A DNA stretch of 64,000 nucleotides from Colwellia maritima (GCF_022669015.1 NZ_JAKKSL010000001.1:372001-436000), one strand, 5' to 3'. Counted from the first letter of the stretch, positions 27,028 to 38,024 are shown. Notes: generated by a model not told the origin, from the sequence alone. Numbers and translations: made by a program.

Positions 27028-28722
27028 ATGCGTGAATCAATGAATTTCGATGTTGTTATCGTCGGTCTTGGACCCGCGGGCTTATCTGCGGCTTGTCGTT
27101 TGATGCAACAAGCACAAGAAGCTAATCAAGAAATATCTGTTTGTGTGGTTGAAAAAGGCTCAGAAGTCGGTGCTCATATTCTATCTGGAGCAATATTAGA
27201 ACCAAGAGCCCTGAATGAATTATTTCCTGATTGGAAAACAAGGGGAGCTCCTTTAAATACACCCGTTACTGAAGACCAAGTATTTTTCTTAACAGATAAT
27301 GAGAAATCAATAAAATTTCCAAATCTCATTGTACCTAAAACGATGCACAACACTTTTGCCAATGAAGAAAGTAACTATATTGTTAGTCTAGGTAATGTCT
27401 GTCGTTGGTTAGCTGAGCAAGCAGAAGCACTTGGAGTAGAAATTTTTCCCGGCTTTGCTGCCTCAGAAATTTTATATAATGAAGACGGTAGTGTAAAAGG
27501 GATTGCCACTGGTGACATGGGCATTAGTGAAAATGGCGAGAAAAAAAGTAGTTATATGCCAGGTATGGAGCTTCACGCTACATACACTATCTTTAGTGAA
27601 GGGTGTCGCGGTCATTTAGGAAAAGAGCTGTATGCAAAGTTTAACTTAGATGAACATAGTGATGCGCAACATTATGCATTAGGGTTAAAAGAACTTTGGG
27701 ATATTGCCCCTGAAAAACATCAACCCGGACTCGCTATTCATGGTTCTGGTTGGCCCATGCACGGCTTAGGGGTAGCTAATGGTGAAAATGCGGGTGGTGG
27801 GTTTTTTCTCTATCATACCGAGAACAATCAAGTCACTGTTGGGTTAATTGTCGACCTTAACTATGAAAATCCCTATCTAAGTCCATTTGATGAATTTCAA
27901 AAACTTAAGCATCACCCGGTATTAAAACAATATTTAGACGGTGGTCAACGTATTTCTTATGGCGCTAGAGCAATTGCTAAAGGAGGCTTTAACGCCTTAC
28001 CTAAAATGACATTTCCTGGGGGCCTTTTAATTGGATGTGAGGCGGGTACATTAAATTTTGCAAAAATTAAAGGCAGCCATACGGCAATGAAATCAGGGAT
28101 GCTCGCGGCGGAAGAAGTTTTTGCAGCCCTAGAATTTTCCTATAAAAATAACACACAACCAGAAAAAGAACTTGTGAGCTACAAAAAAACGTTCGAAGCC
28201 TCTTGGTTGTTTGATGAATTATACCGTAGCCGAAATTTTGGTCCGGCAATGCACAAGTATGGCGCTATTTTAGGGGGCAGCTTTAATTTTATTGATCAAA
28301 ACATCTTTCAGGGTAAATTACCTTTTACGCTTCGAGACAATAAAGCCGATTACGAGCAGTTAAAACCTGCCGATCAATTCACCCCTATTGATTATCCAAA
28401 ACCGGATGGAAAATTGAGTTTTGATAAGCTCTCTTCGGTATTTGTCTCTAATACTAATCATGGAGAAGATCAGCCTTGTCATCTGAAGTTGAAAGATACT
28501 GATATTCCGTTAAAGCATAATTTATCAATATACCAAGAACCTGCTCAACGTTATTGCCCTGCCGGTGTTTATGAAATTATTGTTGAGAATGACACACCTA
28601 GTTTTCAAATCAATAGTCAAAATTGTTTACATTGTAAAACCTGCGATATCAAAGATCCGGCCCAAAATATTACTTGGGTTACTCCAGAAGGTATGGGTGG
28701 TCCTAACTACCCAAATATGTAA
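27028..28722 (+). CDS. Electron transfer flavoprotein:ubiquinone oxidoreductase
   Basis: It passes electrons from ETF to the quinone pool at the inner membrane. The FAD-binding motif is VIVGLGPAGLSAACRL. The C-terminal 4Fe-4S domain has the four Cys in RYCPAGVYE and NCLHCKTCDIKDP, followed by WVTPEGMGGPNYP, diagnostic of the family. The start MRESMNFD (27028) is preferred to an in-frame ATG at 26980 because the FAD fold begins there. It is about 564 residues, full length for the family. It sits between etfA and paaF in one operon. Confidence 0.92.
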   Translation: MRESMNFDVVIVGLGPAGLSAACRLMQQAQEANQEISVCVVEKGSEVGAHILSGAILEPRALNELFPDWKTRGAPLNTPVTEDQVFFLTDNEKSIKFPNLIVPKTMHNTFANEESNYIVSLGNVCRWLAEQAEALGVEIFPGFAASEILYNEDGSVKGIATGDMGISENGEKKSSYMPGMELHATYTIFSEGCRGHLGKELYAKFNLDEHSDAQHYALGLKELWDIAPEKHQPGLAIHGSGWPMHGLGVANGENAGGGFFLYHTENNQVTVGLIVDLNYENPYLSPFDEFQKLKHHPVLKQYLDGGQRISYGARAIAKGGFNALPKMTFPGGLLIGCEAGTLNFAKIKGSHTAMKSGMLAAEEVFAALEFSYKNNTQPEKELVSYKKTFEASWLFDELYRSRNFGPAMHKYGAILGGSFNFIDQNIFQGKLPFTLRDNKADYEQLKPADQFTPIDYPKPDGKLSFDKLSSVFVSNTNHGEDQPCHLKLKDTDIPLKHNLSIYQEPAQRYCPAGVYEIIVENDTPSFQINSQNCLHCKTCDIKDPAQNITWVTPEGMGGPNYPNM

Positions 28723-28734
28723 GAAGAAATCAAC

Positions 28735-29523
28735 ATGATGAATAAAGAAAGCAACGAAGACATTCTAGTATCAAATGTAGATGATGGTGTGTTAACTATC
28801 ACGTTAAATAGACCTAAAGCTTACAATGCCTTAAGAAATAATGCGTTACAAGAAATAGTAAATGAACTAGAAAAGGTTGAAAATGATAACAATATCAAGG
28901 TTGTTATCATCACAGGTGGCAAAAAAGTATTTGCTGCGGGTGCCGATATTAAAGAAATGGCTCAGCTAAATGTGGTTGGTTTGCTTAATGATATTCGCCC
29001 AGTATTTTGGCGTAAAATTGCGGCATTTCCAAAACCTATTATTGCCGTAGTTAACGGATTTGCGCTAGGAGCAGGTTGTGAGCTAATGATGCATTGCGAC
29101 ATTGTCATTGTCGGCGATAATGCCCAAATAGGTCAACCAGAAATCAACTTAGGCATTATGCCTGGTCTTGGTGGCACCCAGAGATTACTGCGTACTGTTG
29201 GCAAGTCTATGGCAATGCAAATGGTGCTTTCTGGCGAGTTTATTAATGCCGAACAAGCCAAAAACTTCGGTTTAGTGAGTGAAGTTACCTTGCCAGAGCT
29301 TAGTTATTCTCGCGCATTAACCTTAGCAAAAGTGATTGCTCAAAAGTCACCAATTGCCGTGCGTATCGCAAAAGAATCCCTATTAAATGCTTATGAAACC
29401 ACACTTGAAGCAGGACTTGCTTCAGAAAGAAAAGCGTTTACTTTACTCGCTGCTACAGAAGATAGAGCTGAGGGTATAGCGGCTTTCATGGAAAAACGTA
29501 AGCCTGTGTTTCAAGGTCAATAG
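28735..29523 (+). CDS. paaF: 2,3-dehydroadipyl-CoA hydratase (PaaF-like)
   Basis: The protein has 262 residues with the crotonase fold. The oxyanion-hole motif is FAAGADIKEMAQL; the two catalytic Glu are in GAGCELMMHCD and GQPEINLGIMPGLGGTQRL. The wording closely follows E. coli PaaF from memory (FAAGADLNEMA, LAATEDRHEGISAF). It would hydrate 2,3-dehydroadipyl-CoA or a similar enoyl-CoA in lower phenylacetate degradation or general beta-oxidation. It starts 12 bp after ETF:QO, and paaH follows 12 bp after its stop. Confidence 0.88.
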   Translation: MMNKESNEDILVSNVDDGVLTITLNRPKAYNALRNNALQEIVNELEKVENDNNIKVVIITGGKKVFAAGADIKEMAQLNVVGLLNDIRPVFWRKIAAFPKPIIAVVNGFALGAGCELMMHCDIVIVGDNAQIGQPEINLGIMPGLGGTQRLLRTVGKSMAMQMVLSGEFINAEQAKNFGLVSEVTLPELSYSRALTLAKVIAQKSPIAVRIAKESLLNAYETTLEAGLASERKAFTLLAATEDRAEGIAAFMEKRKPVFQGQ

Positions 29524-29535
29524 GAGTCATTACCA

Positions 29536-31095
29536 ATGAATAAATTCACCACAGATTCTGTTATTGCCATTATCGGCGGTACTATGGGTGCCGGTATTGC
29601 ACAAGTAGCAGCCAAAGCAAATCATCAAGTTTTATTATTTGATGTGGCAAAAGGTGCTGCTGAAAAAGGTATCGACAATATCCGTAAAGGCTTAGGTAAA
29701 TTAGTTCTGCGTAGCCGTATGACTCAGCTTGAACTCGATGCACTTGTCTCTCGCATTGTGCCTATTTCTGATATTAAACAATTATCCTCAGCTGATTTAG
29801 TTATTGAGGCTATTGTTGAAAAACTTGAAGTTAAACAAATGCTCTTTCGTCAACTTGAAGACATTTGTCATGAAAATGCTATTTTAGCGTCTAATACCTC
29901 TTCCATTTCGATCACTGCTATTGGTGCGAAACTGTTAAGACCACAGAACCTCATTGGTATGCATTTTTTCAATCCCGCACCCATCATGAAATTAGTAGAG
30001 GTGATTAGCGGTTTAGATACGGATAAACAGGTTGCTGACAACATTTTTGAATTAGCAATTAATTGGGGTAAATTAGCGGTTCATGCTAAATCTACTCCTG
30101 GTTTTATTGCTAATCGTGTTGCTCGCCCTTTTTATGCTGAAAGTTTACGAGTATTGCAAGAAGGGGCTACTGATATAGCCACTATTGATGCATTATTTAG
30201 AGAATGCGGTGGTTTTAAAATGGGTCCTTTTGAATTAATGGACTTAATTGGTCACGATGTGAACTATGCGGTTACTTGTTCGGTTTTTGAGGCTTTTTAT
30301 CAAGATCAACGCTTTTTACCATCTTTATTGCAAAAAGAACTCTTAGATGCGGGGCATTTAGGTCGTAAATCTGGTCGAGGTTTTTATCAATATCCTCAAA
30401 ATACACAAACAGAAAACAGCAAACAACAACCTGATTTAGCATTAGATACACAATTAATTACCATTGAAGGTGATCTGGGGATAGCTGAAACATTACTTCC
30501 ATTATTTGAAAACAATGGGCTAAAAATAAACAGAGTGCCGGCTGCAGATCATCAACAAACAAGTGAAGGAAGGATAATCATAGGTGATGCCATATTAATG
30601 CTCACTAATGGTCAATTCACTACACAACGCGCCACGGATCTAAAATGTCCAAATTTAGTCCATGTTGATTTGAGTTTAGATTATCAAAAAGCCAAGGTTA
30701 TCGCCCTTTCTCCGTGTTCAACATTATCTCTACAAGCCCTTAATTGTGTCATTGCTCTTTTCCAAACTATTGAAAAAACAGTGGTCGTTATTGACGATGT
30801 GCCGGGTATGGTATTGATGCGCACTGTTTGCATGTTAGCTAATGAAGGATTCGACGCCGTTAATCAGCAAGTGTGTAACGAAGATGCCGTAGATATTGCG
30901 ATGAAAGCCGGTCTTAATTATCCATGTGGTCCAATAAAATGGGCTAACAATTTAGGCTTAAGCTTCACATTAAAAGTATTAAATAATTTAGCGATAACTT
31001 ATGGCGAAGATCGCTTCAGAGCTTCGCCATTATTACAACGAAAAGTTGCACAACAACAATTAGATGTTATTAAAAAGAGTATAACAACAGGATAA
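29536..31095 (+). CDS. paaH: 3-hydroxyadipyl-CoA dehydrogenase (PaaH-like)
   Basis: The protein has 519 residues. The NAD-binding motif IIGGTMGAGIAQVAA has Gly-Gly-Thr-Met in place of the usual Gly-x-Gly spacing. The catalytic His lies in MHFFNPAPIMKLVEVISG. The second domain includes GRKSGRGFYQYPQ, and a longer C-terminal part repeats the HCDH helical fold (GLNYPCGPIKWANNLG). This two-domain length is typical of PaaH/PaaC rather than FadB. It oxidises 3-hydroxyadipyl-CoA to the 3-oxo compound. It lies between paaF and paaJ, matching the reaction order. Confidence 0.88.
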   Translation: MNKFTTDSVIAIIGGTMGAGIAQVAAKANHQVLLFDVAKGAAEKGIDNIRKGLGKLVLRSRMTQLELDALVSRIVPISDIKQLSSADLVIEAIVEKLEVKQMLFRQLEDICHENAILASNTSSISITAIGAKLLRPQNLIGMHFFNPAPIMKLVEVISGLDTDKQVADNIFELAINWGKLAVHAKSTPGFIANRVARPFYAESLRVLQEGATDIATIDALFRECGGFKMGPFELMDLIGHDVNYAVTCSVFEAFYQDQRFLPSLLQKELLDAGHLGRKSGRGFYQYPQNTQTENSKQQPDLALDTQLITIEGDLGIAETLLPLFENNGLKINRVPAADHQQTSEGRIIIGDAILMLTNGQFTTQRATDLKCPNLVHVDLSLDYQKAKVIALSPCSTLSLQALNCVIALFQTIEKTVVVIDDVPGMVLMRTVCMLANEGFDAVNQQVCNEDAVDIAMKAGLNYPCGPIKWANNLGLSFTLKVLNNLAITYGEDRFRASPLLQRKVAQQQLDVIKKSITTG

Positions 31096-31100
31096 TACAA

Positions 31101-32310
31101 ATGAAAAACGCTTATATCTGTGATGCAATCCGTACCCCTTTTGGACGTTATCTTTGGTAGTTTATCTTCAGTGCGAGCTGATGATTTAGGTGCTATACCA
31201 ATAAAAGCCTTAATGGAACGAAACCCTCAGGTTGATTGGTCTCAAGTTGATGATGTTGTTTATGGCAATGCAAACCAAGCAGGTGAAGATAATCGCAATG
31301 TTGCGCGGATGTCGGCATTACTTGCCGGCTTACCTGTTAATGTTTCCGGAAATACTATTAACCGATTATGTGGTTCAGGAATGGATGCCATAGGTATAGG
31401 CGCACGTGCGATAAAATCGGGAGAAGCAAATTTGATTATTGCAGGCGGTTGTGAATCAATGTCGCGTGCCCCTTTTGTTATGGGTAAAGCAGAATCAGCT
31501 TTTAGTCGAGACATCAATGGCCCTTATGATACGACTATCGGATGGCGCTTTGTAAATACCAAAATGAAACATGAATATGGCGTGGATTCAATGCCTGAAA
31601 CGGCAGAGAATGTTGCTGAAGATTTTAATATTTCCCGTGAAGATCAAGACTTATTTGCCTTTAATAGTCAGCAAAAAACAGCAATAGCAATAAAGAACAA
31701 TCTTTTTGCTAAAGAAATTATTCCTGTCAGTATTCCTCAAAGAAAAGGGGAGCCAGTGATTATCGACACGGATGAACACCCTCGTGCCGATACAACGCTA
31801 GCAACATTGAATAAACTTAGAGCACCTTTTAGAGAAAATGGTTCTGTAACGGCGGGCAATGCCTCTGGTGTTAACGATGGCGCTTGTGCCTTAATTATTG
31901 CTTCAAAAGAAGCGGCTATATCACAGGGTTTAACACTTAAAGCCCGTATAGTTGGCATGGCTACCGCAGGGGTAGAACCAAGAATCATGGGATTTGGACC
32001 GGCAGTTGCTATTAAAAAGCTACTCAAGCAAACGGGATTAACCTTAGATCAAATGGCAGTGATTGAGTTAAATGAAGCATTTGCATCGCAAAGTTTAGCT
32101 GTAATGCGAGATTTAGGTTTAGCTGACGATGCTAAGCAAGTGAACCCAAACGGTGGTGCTATTGCCTTAGGTCATCCGTTAGGTGCTAGTGGAGCTAGAT
32201 TAGTGACGACAGCAATGTATCAACTTGAACGCACACAAGAACGCTATGCTTTATGTAGTATGTGTATTGGTGTTGGTCAGGGCATCGCTCTTATTATTGA
32301 ACGAGTATAA
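31101..32310 (+). CDS. paaJ: 3-oxoadipyl-CoA thiolase (PaaJ/PcaF-like, one frameshift)
   Basis: The ATG at 31101 gives MKNAYICDAIRTPFGRY; the frame shifts at 31150-31156 (TATCTTTGGTAGT for Tyr-Gly-Gly-Ser) and continues SLSSVRADDLGAIPI. The nucleophile Cys is in NRLCGSGMDAIG. The His and second Cys are in GGAIALGHPLGASGAR and CSMCIGVGQGIA. The protein has about 402 residues. It cleaves 3-oxoadipyl-CoA to succinyl-CoA and acetyl-CoA. The motif ANQAGEDNRNVARM is shared with PaaJ/PcaF enzymes. The single shift is probably an error. Confidence 0.87.
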
Positions 32311-32352
32311 AGAGATGAATATCATTGAATACAGTTTTGGAGGATGTAACTG

Positions 32353-33241
32353 ATGCGTCGATTACCCCCTTTGCTGCATTACGCTCTTTTGAGGCGGCAG
32401 CTCGTCATAATAATTTCAAGCTTGCTGCTGAAGATGTTTGTTTGTCGGCGTCAGCTGTTAGCCATCAAGTTAGATCATTAGAAGAGTATCTCGGTATTCA
32501 ACTGTTTCATCGAGAAAAAGGAAAACCAATACTAACCAGTACAGGCGCTGTTTATTTAGAAAGTATCAAAGAGGTTTTTGATATCCTTGAAAGTGCCACA
32601 AATTCTGTAACTAAACGTAGTAAACGCTCATCGTTAACTTTGAATTTATTGCATTCATTAGCTTCATGTCTTGGTTACTTTCCTTACTACCTAAGTTAAA
32701 ATCAAAACACCCTGAACTTGATATAAAATTACTCAGTGCAACAGGCCCCGTTGAGTTTAGCAGTGATGATATTGATGCTGCTATTCGCTATGGAGATGGA
32801 AACTGGTTAGGGTTACAGAGTGATTTTTTAATGGAAGATGAATTATTGTTAGTGTGTAGCCCTGAGATTGCAAAATCGCTTCCGTCAATAAAGCAAATCG
32901 AAGCGTTATCACAACAAACACTAATCCATTGTAGTTTAGCCGCTGATGAATGGAAAAATTGGCTGCTGGCTGCCGGTAGTGACTCATTTACTAGTTCGCA
33001 TTGGCTAGATCTTGATAGTAGAGGTTTAGTACTTGAGGCCGCATCTTCTGGTTTAGGTATTGCCATTGGCAGAATGCCTTATGTAGCCGAGTATTTAAAA
33101 TCAGGCCGATTGGTAGAGCCTTATCCTATTCGTGTAAAAACAGGTAAAGGATACTATCTAGTTTATCCTGAACACCATGCTAACTTTGATAATGTCGTTA
33201 AATTAAGAGAGTGGCTACTTGAAGAATGTATAGTGGCATAA
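32353..33241 (+). CDS. LysR-family regulator, first paralog (two frameshifts)
   Basis: It is closely similar to the gene at 42287-43183 (AALRSFEAAAR, NNFKLAAED, CLSASAVSHQVRSLEEYLG, LVLEASSGLGIAIGRMPYV). By comparison its ATG is at 32353, with one base missing in the C/T run near 32372 and two extra bases near 32672 (TGTCTTGG for Cys-Trp). About 295 residues. The winged helix is N-terminal and the effector domain resembles the GcvA group. It lies at the end of the etf-paa operon. Its probable targets include the motif shared by the etfB and paaG promoters. Confidence 0.85.
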
Positions 33242-33264
33242 TTTCCCTGTATTAATACACTAAG

Positions 33265-33305
33265 AACCACTGATTTAAAAGAGGTACACCAAACAATCAG
33301 TGGTT
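33265..33305 (+). terminator. Hairpin terminator after the first LysR gene
   Basis: AACCACTGATT (33265-33275) pairs with AATCAGTGGTT (33295-33305) and is followed by a short T-rich stretch. It closes the etfB-to-LysR transcription unit. Confidence 0.65.
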
Positions 33306-33436
33306 TTCGTTCGTTTTCGGCAATATCACTTAAAGTACTTCGCGCCGTTATTCTTCTATTGTAAATTTCATAGTAAAAACAGATGCCCTTGATAGTGTGC
33401 GAATCATTAATAAATGTGTGATTAATTAGATCTTAG

Positions 33437-33466
33437 TAAAAAAAAGACCAGGTAACCGATACCTGG
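33437..33466 (-). terminator. Intrinsic terminator of the nhaC operon
   Basis: On the minus strand the stem CCAGGTA/TACCTGG (33460-33466 with 33448-33454, 5-nt loop) is followed directly by a run of eight or more T. It lies 25 bp after the nhaC stop. Confidence 0.88.
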
Positions 33467-33490
33467 CCAAAAGGAAATAATTCGTTGAAT

Positions 33491-34954
33491 TTAGTTTACT
33501 TTTGTATTTGCAGTAATTTCGTTCTCGGTTAATTTTGTCATCGTCAATCCAGTAACTCCTAACACAATAGAAATTATCGGGCTTAATAAACAAAAGAAAG
33601 CAAATAGTAGATATTCCCCGGTACTTACACCTAACACACCCGCCATATAAACAGCATTAGTGTTCCATGGTACCAAGGGGGCTGTTACTGTCCCGCCATC
33701 TTCAATACAGCGAGATAAATTTTTAGGGTGTAATTTAAAACGTTTAAATGACTCTACAAACATCCTTGCAGGAAGCACTATCGCCATCGTTTGGTTGGCT
33801 GCGGTAATGTTAGTAAAAATACAAGTTGCTATTGTTGCAGCCACTAAACTACCAACATTGTGAACCATTTTTAAAATAGTTTCGGTGAGGCGACTTAACA
33901 TACCACTTACTTCCATTATGCCACCAAACACCATAGCAACTATCGCTAATAAATTAACTTGCGTCATACTAATCATACCGCCACGAGAAAATAATCGGTC
34001 AATCATGGCGTTGCCTGTTTCTATGCTAAAACCATTGGAAAGTGTTGAAAATATTAGTGAGTAAGCGCCTAACCCAGTAACTTCGCCACCTAACATGTTA
34101 CTAAGTAATGGCCATTGAAAAATAGGAATAGCGATCACCGCTAACAATAAGCCACTGATTAATGCAGGCATAGAAGATACGCCTTTCATAACGAGAAACA
34201 ATACGGCACATGGAACAAAGAGTAATAATGGCGTAATGGTAAAATGTTGGGTAATAGTTGATCTTACCTCGTCAAGTGTTGAATTATCGATAGCACCATT
34301 AGCATAGGAAAACCCAACCACTAAATAAATCAATAATGAAATAATAATGGCGGGTCCAGAACTGAACATCATATGCTTAATATGAGTGACAACATCTGTA
34401 TTGACCATAGCAGGAGCAAGATTAGTTGTATCAGACATAGGTGACATTTTATCGCCAAAATAAGCCCCCGAAATAACAGCGCCTGCGGTCATGCCCATGG
34501 GAATATTTAACGATTCACCAATCCCCATTAAAGCTAAACCTATTGTGCCTGCTGTTGACCAACTTGACCCTATGGCAAGTGAGATAATGCAACACAGTAA
34601 ACAGGCAACAAAAAGAAAATAAGTTGGGTTTATAATTTGTAAACCATAATAAATAAACATGGGTACTATGCCAGACATAATCCATGCAGCAATTAAAGAC
34701 CCAACAATGAAAATAATCAATATTGCAGGCATGGCAGAATCAATTGCCTTGCGCATACCTTTTTCAATTTCATTATAAGGAATTTTAAGGTGTAACAAGG
34801 CAATGCTGCCGGCAATAAAAGAACTAATTACAAGAATGTAAAGTGTCGGTATTGCATCATCACCCAGTAAAAAATTTAAAAACATTAACAGGATTAGTAC
34901 AATAACGGGGCATGACGAAACTAAAAGAGATGGCTTTTTTCGGAGACTTTGCAT
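33491..34954 (-). CDS. nhaC: NhaC-type Na+/H+ antiporter
   Basis: The protein has 487 residues with about 11-12 transmembrane segments. GAYFGDKMSPMSDTTNLAPAM is the diagnostic NhaC signature. It is predicted to exchange Na+ for H+; some relatives swap organic acids or amino acids (for example malate/lactate), so a metabolite role is possible. It is the last gene after the TPP-aminotransferase-ALDH-MmgE genes but separated by 175 bp, with a perfect inverted repeat in the gap. It may have its own promoter. Confidence 0.88.
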   Translation of the reverse strand: MQSLRKKPSLLVSSCPVIVLILLMFLNFLLGDDAIPTLYILVISSFIAGSIALLHLKIPYNEIEKGMRKAIDSAMPAILIIFIVGSLIAAWIMSGIVPMFIYYGLQIINPTYFLFVACLLCCIISLAIGSSWSTAGTIGLALMGIGESLNIPMGMTAGAVISGAYFGDKMSPMSDTTNLAPAMVNTDVVTHIKHMMFSSGPAIIISLLIYLVVGFSYANGAIDNSTLDEVRSTITQHFTITPLLLFVPCAVLFLVMKGVSSMPALISGLLLAVIAIPIFQWPLLSNMLGGEVTGLGAYSLIFSTLSNGFSIETGNAMIDRLFSRGGMISMTQVNLLAIVAMVFGGIMEVSGMLSRLTETILKMVHNVGSLVAATIATCIFTNITAANQTMAIVLPARMFVESFKRFKLHPKNLSRCIEDGGTVTAPLVPWNTNAVYMAGVLGVSTGEYLLFAFFCLLSPIISIVLGVTGLTMTKLTENEITANTKVN

Positions 34955-35038
34955 TTTTAAGTTCCTCAGGTATTAATTATAGAAGGAATAAATGAATCCC
35001 CTTAACAATGGATAATGCGTTCAAGTATCATAGCAAGA

Positions 35039-35060
35039 TGTTTGAACGCTTATTCAAACA
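35039..35060. promoter_or_regulatory. 22-bp inverted repeat upstream of nhaC
   Basis: TGTTTGAA and TTCAAACA are separated by 6 bp, a perfect dyad 85 bp before the nhaC start and about 70 bp after the MmgE/PrpD stop. It has no T tract, so an operator is more likely than a terminator. Confidence 0.4.
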
Positions 35061-35129
35061 GATTAATTATTTAACTTGCACTCGGTTTAAAGTTTTTTTT
35101 TAACATTTATTAAGCCGAGCTCAGGTTAT

Positions 35130-36470
35130 TTAGTACTTATCGGTGATAAGTGTGAGTAGTTGTGGTAAATCAAAATTAACTTCAGAGATGAGCGCTTCTA
35201 TTTTATGAGCGCGATCAGCCCCAATAATATCATCTGCTAGTAAATGAAATTTATCACTGATTTCTTTATCGGACAGTGGATTATCTGGATCACCCCTTGG
35301 TGTTCGGGCATCTGATTGCAATTCTCTACCATCATTTAAAAATAGGGTAACATCAGCCCAACGTTTATCTATACTGATTGCGGTGTAATGTGCATCATCA
35401 ACTAATTCAGTTGCAGTACTGATACGTTGTACTTCTTTGTCTTGTAAAATGCTTTCTTGTAACTGTTTGGGTCCAATTTCGCCATGTACTGCCATAATGG
35501 CAAATGGATAAGCTAAAGCATAAGTCAGTTCGTCCATTGTCTTAGGGGCATGCTTGACTAATCGTGTAGCATAATGAAACGTGTTTATTTGAGCGCGTTC
35601 AATATCCGTACTGACAAGGTTATTGTCTTTCATTAAATCTTGCACTGCGTCAATGGCAGGATGAGCCCAACGACAGACTGGATAAGCCTTATAATGTGTA
35701 TTATTGACTTCCCATCGTTGACCTAAATCGTCCCAATAGGGTTTTGCTTCTTCCCCTTCTGCGGTGATAGCAGGTGCACCAGTAAAACCTAATTGTGCCA
35801 TATAAGCGGCAGAGACACCTGATGGCGCTCCCCAACCCACACCATCTCGCAACATCGTTGGATGGTCAATGCATCGCATCATTTGGCTACGTGGTCCATG
35901 ATATTCAGCAATTCCAAGCGCATGACGCGTTTGCTCTTTATCAAGCTTGAGTAAATAGGCGCCGGCGGCGGCGGCGCCAACTGCTGTCCACGCTCCAGAA
36001 GTGTGATAGTCTGCAACTGTACCATGCATACATAAACCTGAACGATATCCTACTTCGTACCCAATAATTAAGGCGACTAATAAGTCTTGACTGCTGACGT
36101 CTTTACCTTGACGCAATAGGTCATCAATAAGCGCAATAACCGCAGGAAAAATACCTGATCCGGCATGCCCTTTCACTTTAGAGTAACCATCATGGGCATC
36201 AATAGAGTCGACAGTGAATGCTCCTGCCATAGCGGCACCAACAGGACTTACCGTTAAACCTGAAAAGAGTAATCGTGAAGCTGCACTATCAACTCCCGCA
36301 GGCATTTGGGTTCGAGCAAACTCTTTAACAATATTTGAAATTCGTGTTGTTGTACCTATGGCAGCAACGCCTATTGTATCTAACAAACTTCGACGCATTA
36401 CAGCTAAAACGTCTTCTGGTATGTCTTGATAGCGTATCGTCTGAATAAATTCTGTAACGGAAATAGTCAT
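35130..36470 (-). CDS. MmgE/PrpD family protein
   Basis: The protein has about 446 residues. The ATG at 36470 (MTISVTEFIQTIRYQDIPEDV) follows GAGGA; the upstream TTG at 36482 is less likely. Family marks are LLDTIGVAAIGT, DSIDAHDGY, KGHAGSGIFPAVIAL and GVGWGAPSGVSAAYMAQLGFTGAP. The family includes 2-methylcitrate dehydratase, cis-aconitate decarboxylase and iminodisuccinate epimerase, so the reaction cannot be fixed. It probably handles a tricarboxylic or dicarboxylic intermediate. It follows the aldehyde dehydrogenase gene by 35 bp in one operon. Confidence 0.85.
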   Translation of the reverse strand: MTISVTEFIQTIRYQDIPEDVLAVMRRSLLDTIGVAAIGTTTRISNIVKEFARTQMPAGVDSAASRLLFSGLTVSPVGAAMAGAFTVDSIDAHDGYSKVKGHAGSGIFPAVIALIDDLLRQGKDVSSQDLLVALIIGYEVGYRSGLCMHGTVADYHTSGAWTAVGAAAAGAYLLKLDKEQTRHALGIAEYHGPRSQMMRCIDHPTMLRDGVGWGAPSGVSAAYMAQLGFTGAPAITAEGEEAKPYWDDLGQRWEVNNTHYKAYPVCRWAHPAIDAVQDLMKDNNLVSTDIERAQINTFHYATRLVKHAPKTMDELTYALAYPFAIMAVHGEIGPKQLQESILQDKEVQRISTATELVDDAHYTAISIDKRWADVTLFLNDGRELQSDARTPRGDPDNPLSDKEISDKFHLLADDIIGADRAHKIEALISEVNFDLPQLLTLITDKY

Positions 36471-36505
36471 AGTAATCCTCAATATTTTCTTTAAAAGCGA
36501 CTAGT

Positions 36506-38013
36506 TTATAATTTAAGCCAAACTGACTTAGTTTGGGTGTAAGACAACAAGCATCCCATACCACGATCTCGACCATGTCCCGATTGCTTATAACCACCAA
36601 ATGGTTGTGTCGCATCGCCATCGCCATAACAATTTACCCAAACAGTTCCTGCTTCAATTTCCTTGACCATTTTGTGCGCTTTACTCAAATCTCGAGTCCA
36701 AACCGAAGCGCCTAAGCCATAAATACTGTCGTTAGCAATACGAATTGCATCATCGGCATCATCAACGGGAATAATTGCCGCAACAGGCCCAAAGATTTCT
36801 TCGCGCGCTATGGTCATATTTGAGGTGACATTATCAAAAAGGGTAGGTTCGATGTAGGCACCTTTATCGAATCCTTGCGGTTTTTTGCCACCAAACAATA
36901 AGGTTGCACCTTCACTTTTTCCCTTTTCAACATAACCCATAACGGTATTAAAGTGACTTTGACTGACTAATGGTCCCATCGTCGTTTCAGGATCAAGCGG
37001 ATCACCCGGTACAAAAGCCGTTTTGGCTTTTTCTGTAAAGCGTTTAACAAACTCATCATGAATTGAACGTTCAACTAATAATCGAGATCCAAGACTACAA
37101 ACTTGTCCAGAATTAGCATAAATACCGGCAATAGTTGCATCAACCGCATCATCTAAATTAGGTACATCAGCTAAAATTATTTGTGGGCTTTTACCTCCAC
37201 ACTCTAAAGACACTTTTTTCAGGTTAGACTGCCCTGCATAAACCATCATTAAACGACCTACTTCGGTTGAACCAGTAAAACATACTTTTGCGACGTCCAT
37301 ATGCAACGCAAGTGCTTTGCCTGACACTTCACCAGGACCATTAATGACATTAAAAACACCGTCAGGGCCGCCTTGACTTCACTAAATAACTCAGCTAAAA
37401 ACAAACAACTCAATGGTGATTGTTCAGCCGGTTTAAGTACAACGGTATTACCTGCTGCTAATGCAGGAATGACTTTCCACATAGCAAGCATCATAGGAAA
37501 GTTCCATGGACTTATTGCCGCAACAACACCTAGAGGCTCACGTAAAATATAATGAAATGCGCTGTTATCCGTATTGGTTACAGCACCTTCCATTTTATCA
37601 ATACATTCAGCAAAATACCGAATAGTGCTAATAACTTCAGGTAAATCAGCGGTAAGTACGCGTGTTACGGGTTTTCCCATATCTAAGCTTTCAAGTACGG
37701 TTAACTTAGCAGCATGCTGCTCTACTAAATCGGCAAATTTAAAGAGTACATTCATGCGTTTGCGAGGTGAAATATGAGACCACACGCCTGCGTCGTATGC
37801 TTGTTTAGCAGATGCTACTGCTTCATCTACATCGGCTTTAGTCGCAATCGCTAACTCGCCAATTACTTCACCCGAAACAGGATTAACTGTTTCTAGTGTG
37901 TGACGATCGGCACCGTCTCTATAAACGCCATCAATATATAGGCCTGTTTCAATCCGAACTTTTTCCGCTTCGGCTTGCCAAAAGGCATGATTTTTTTCTA
38001 GTAAGTGTTGCAA
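36506..38013 (-). CDS. NAD-dependent aldehyde dehydrogenase, PuuC-like (one frameshift)
   Basis: About 502 residues starting MQHLLEKNHAFWQAEAEKVR. The N-terminal part has EPLGVVAAISPWNFPMMLAM. After a shift near 37370 (expected AGLPDGVFNVINGPGEVSG) the rest has FTGSTEVGR, the general-base Glu in LECGGKSPQ and the catalytic Cys in NSGQVCSLGSRL. The sequence resembles PuuC/phenylacetaldehyde-type dehydrogenases. In this operon it would oxidise the aldehyde made by the TPP decarboxylase-like enzyme. It starts 11 bp after the aminotransferase stop. Confidence 0.87.
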
Positions 38014-38024
38014 AATAGTTCTCC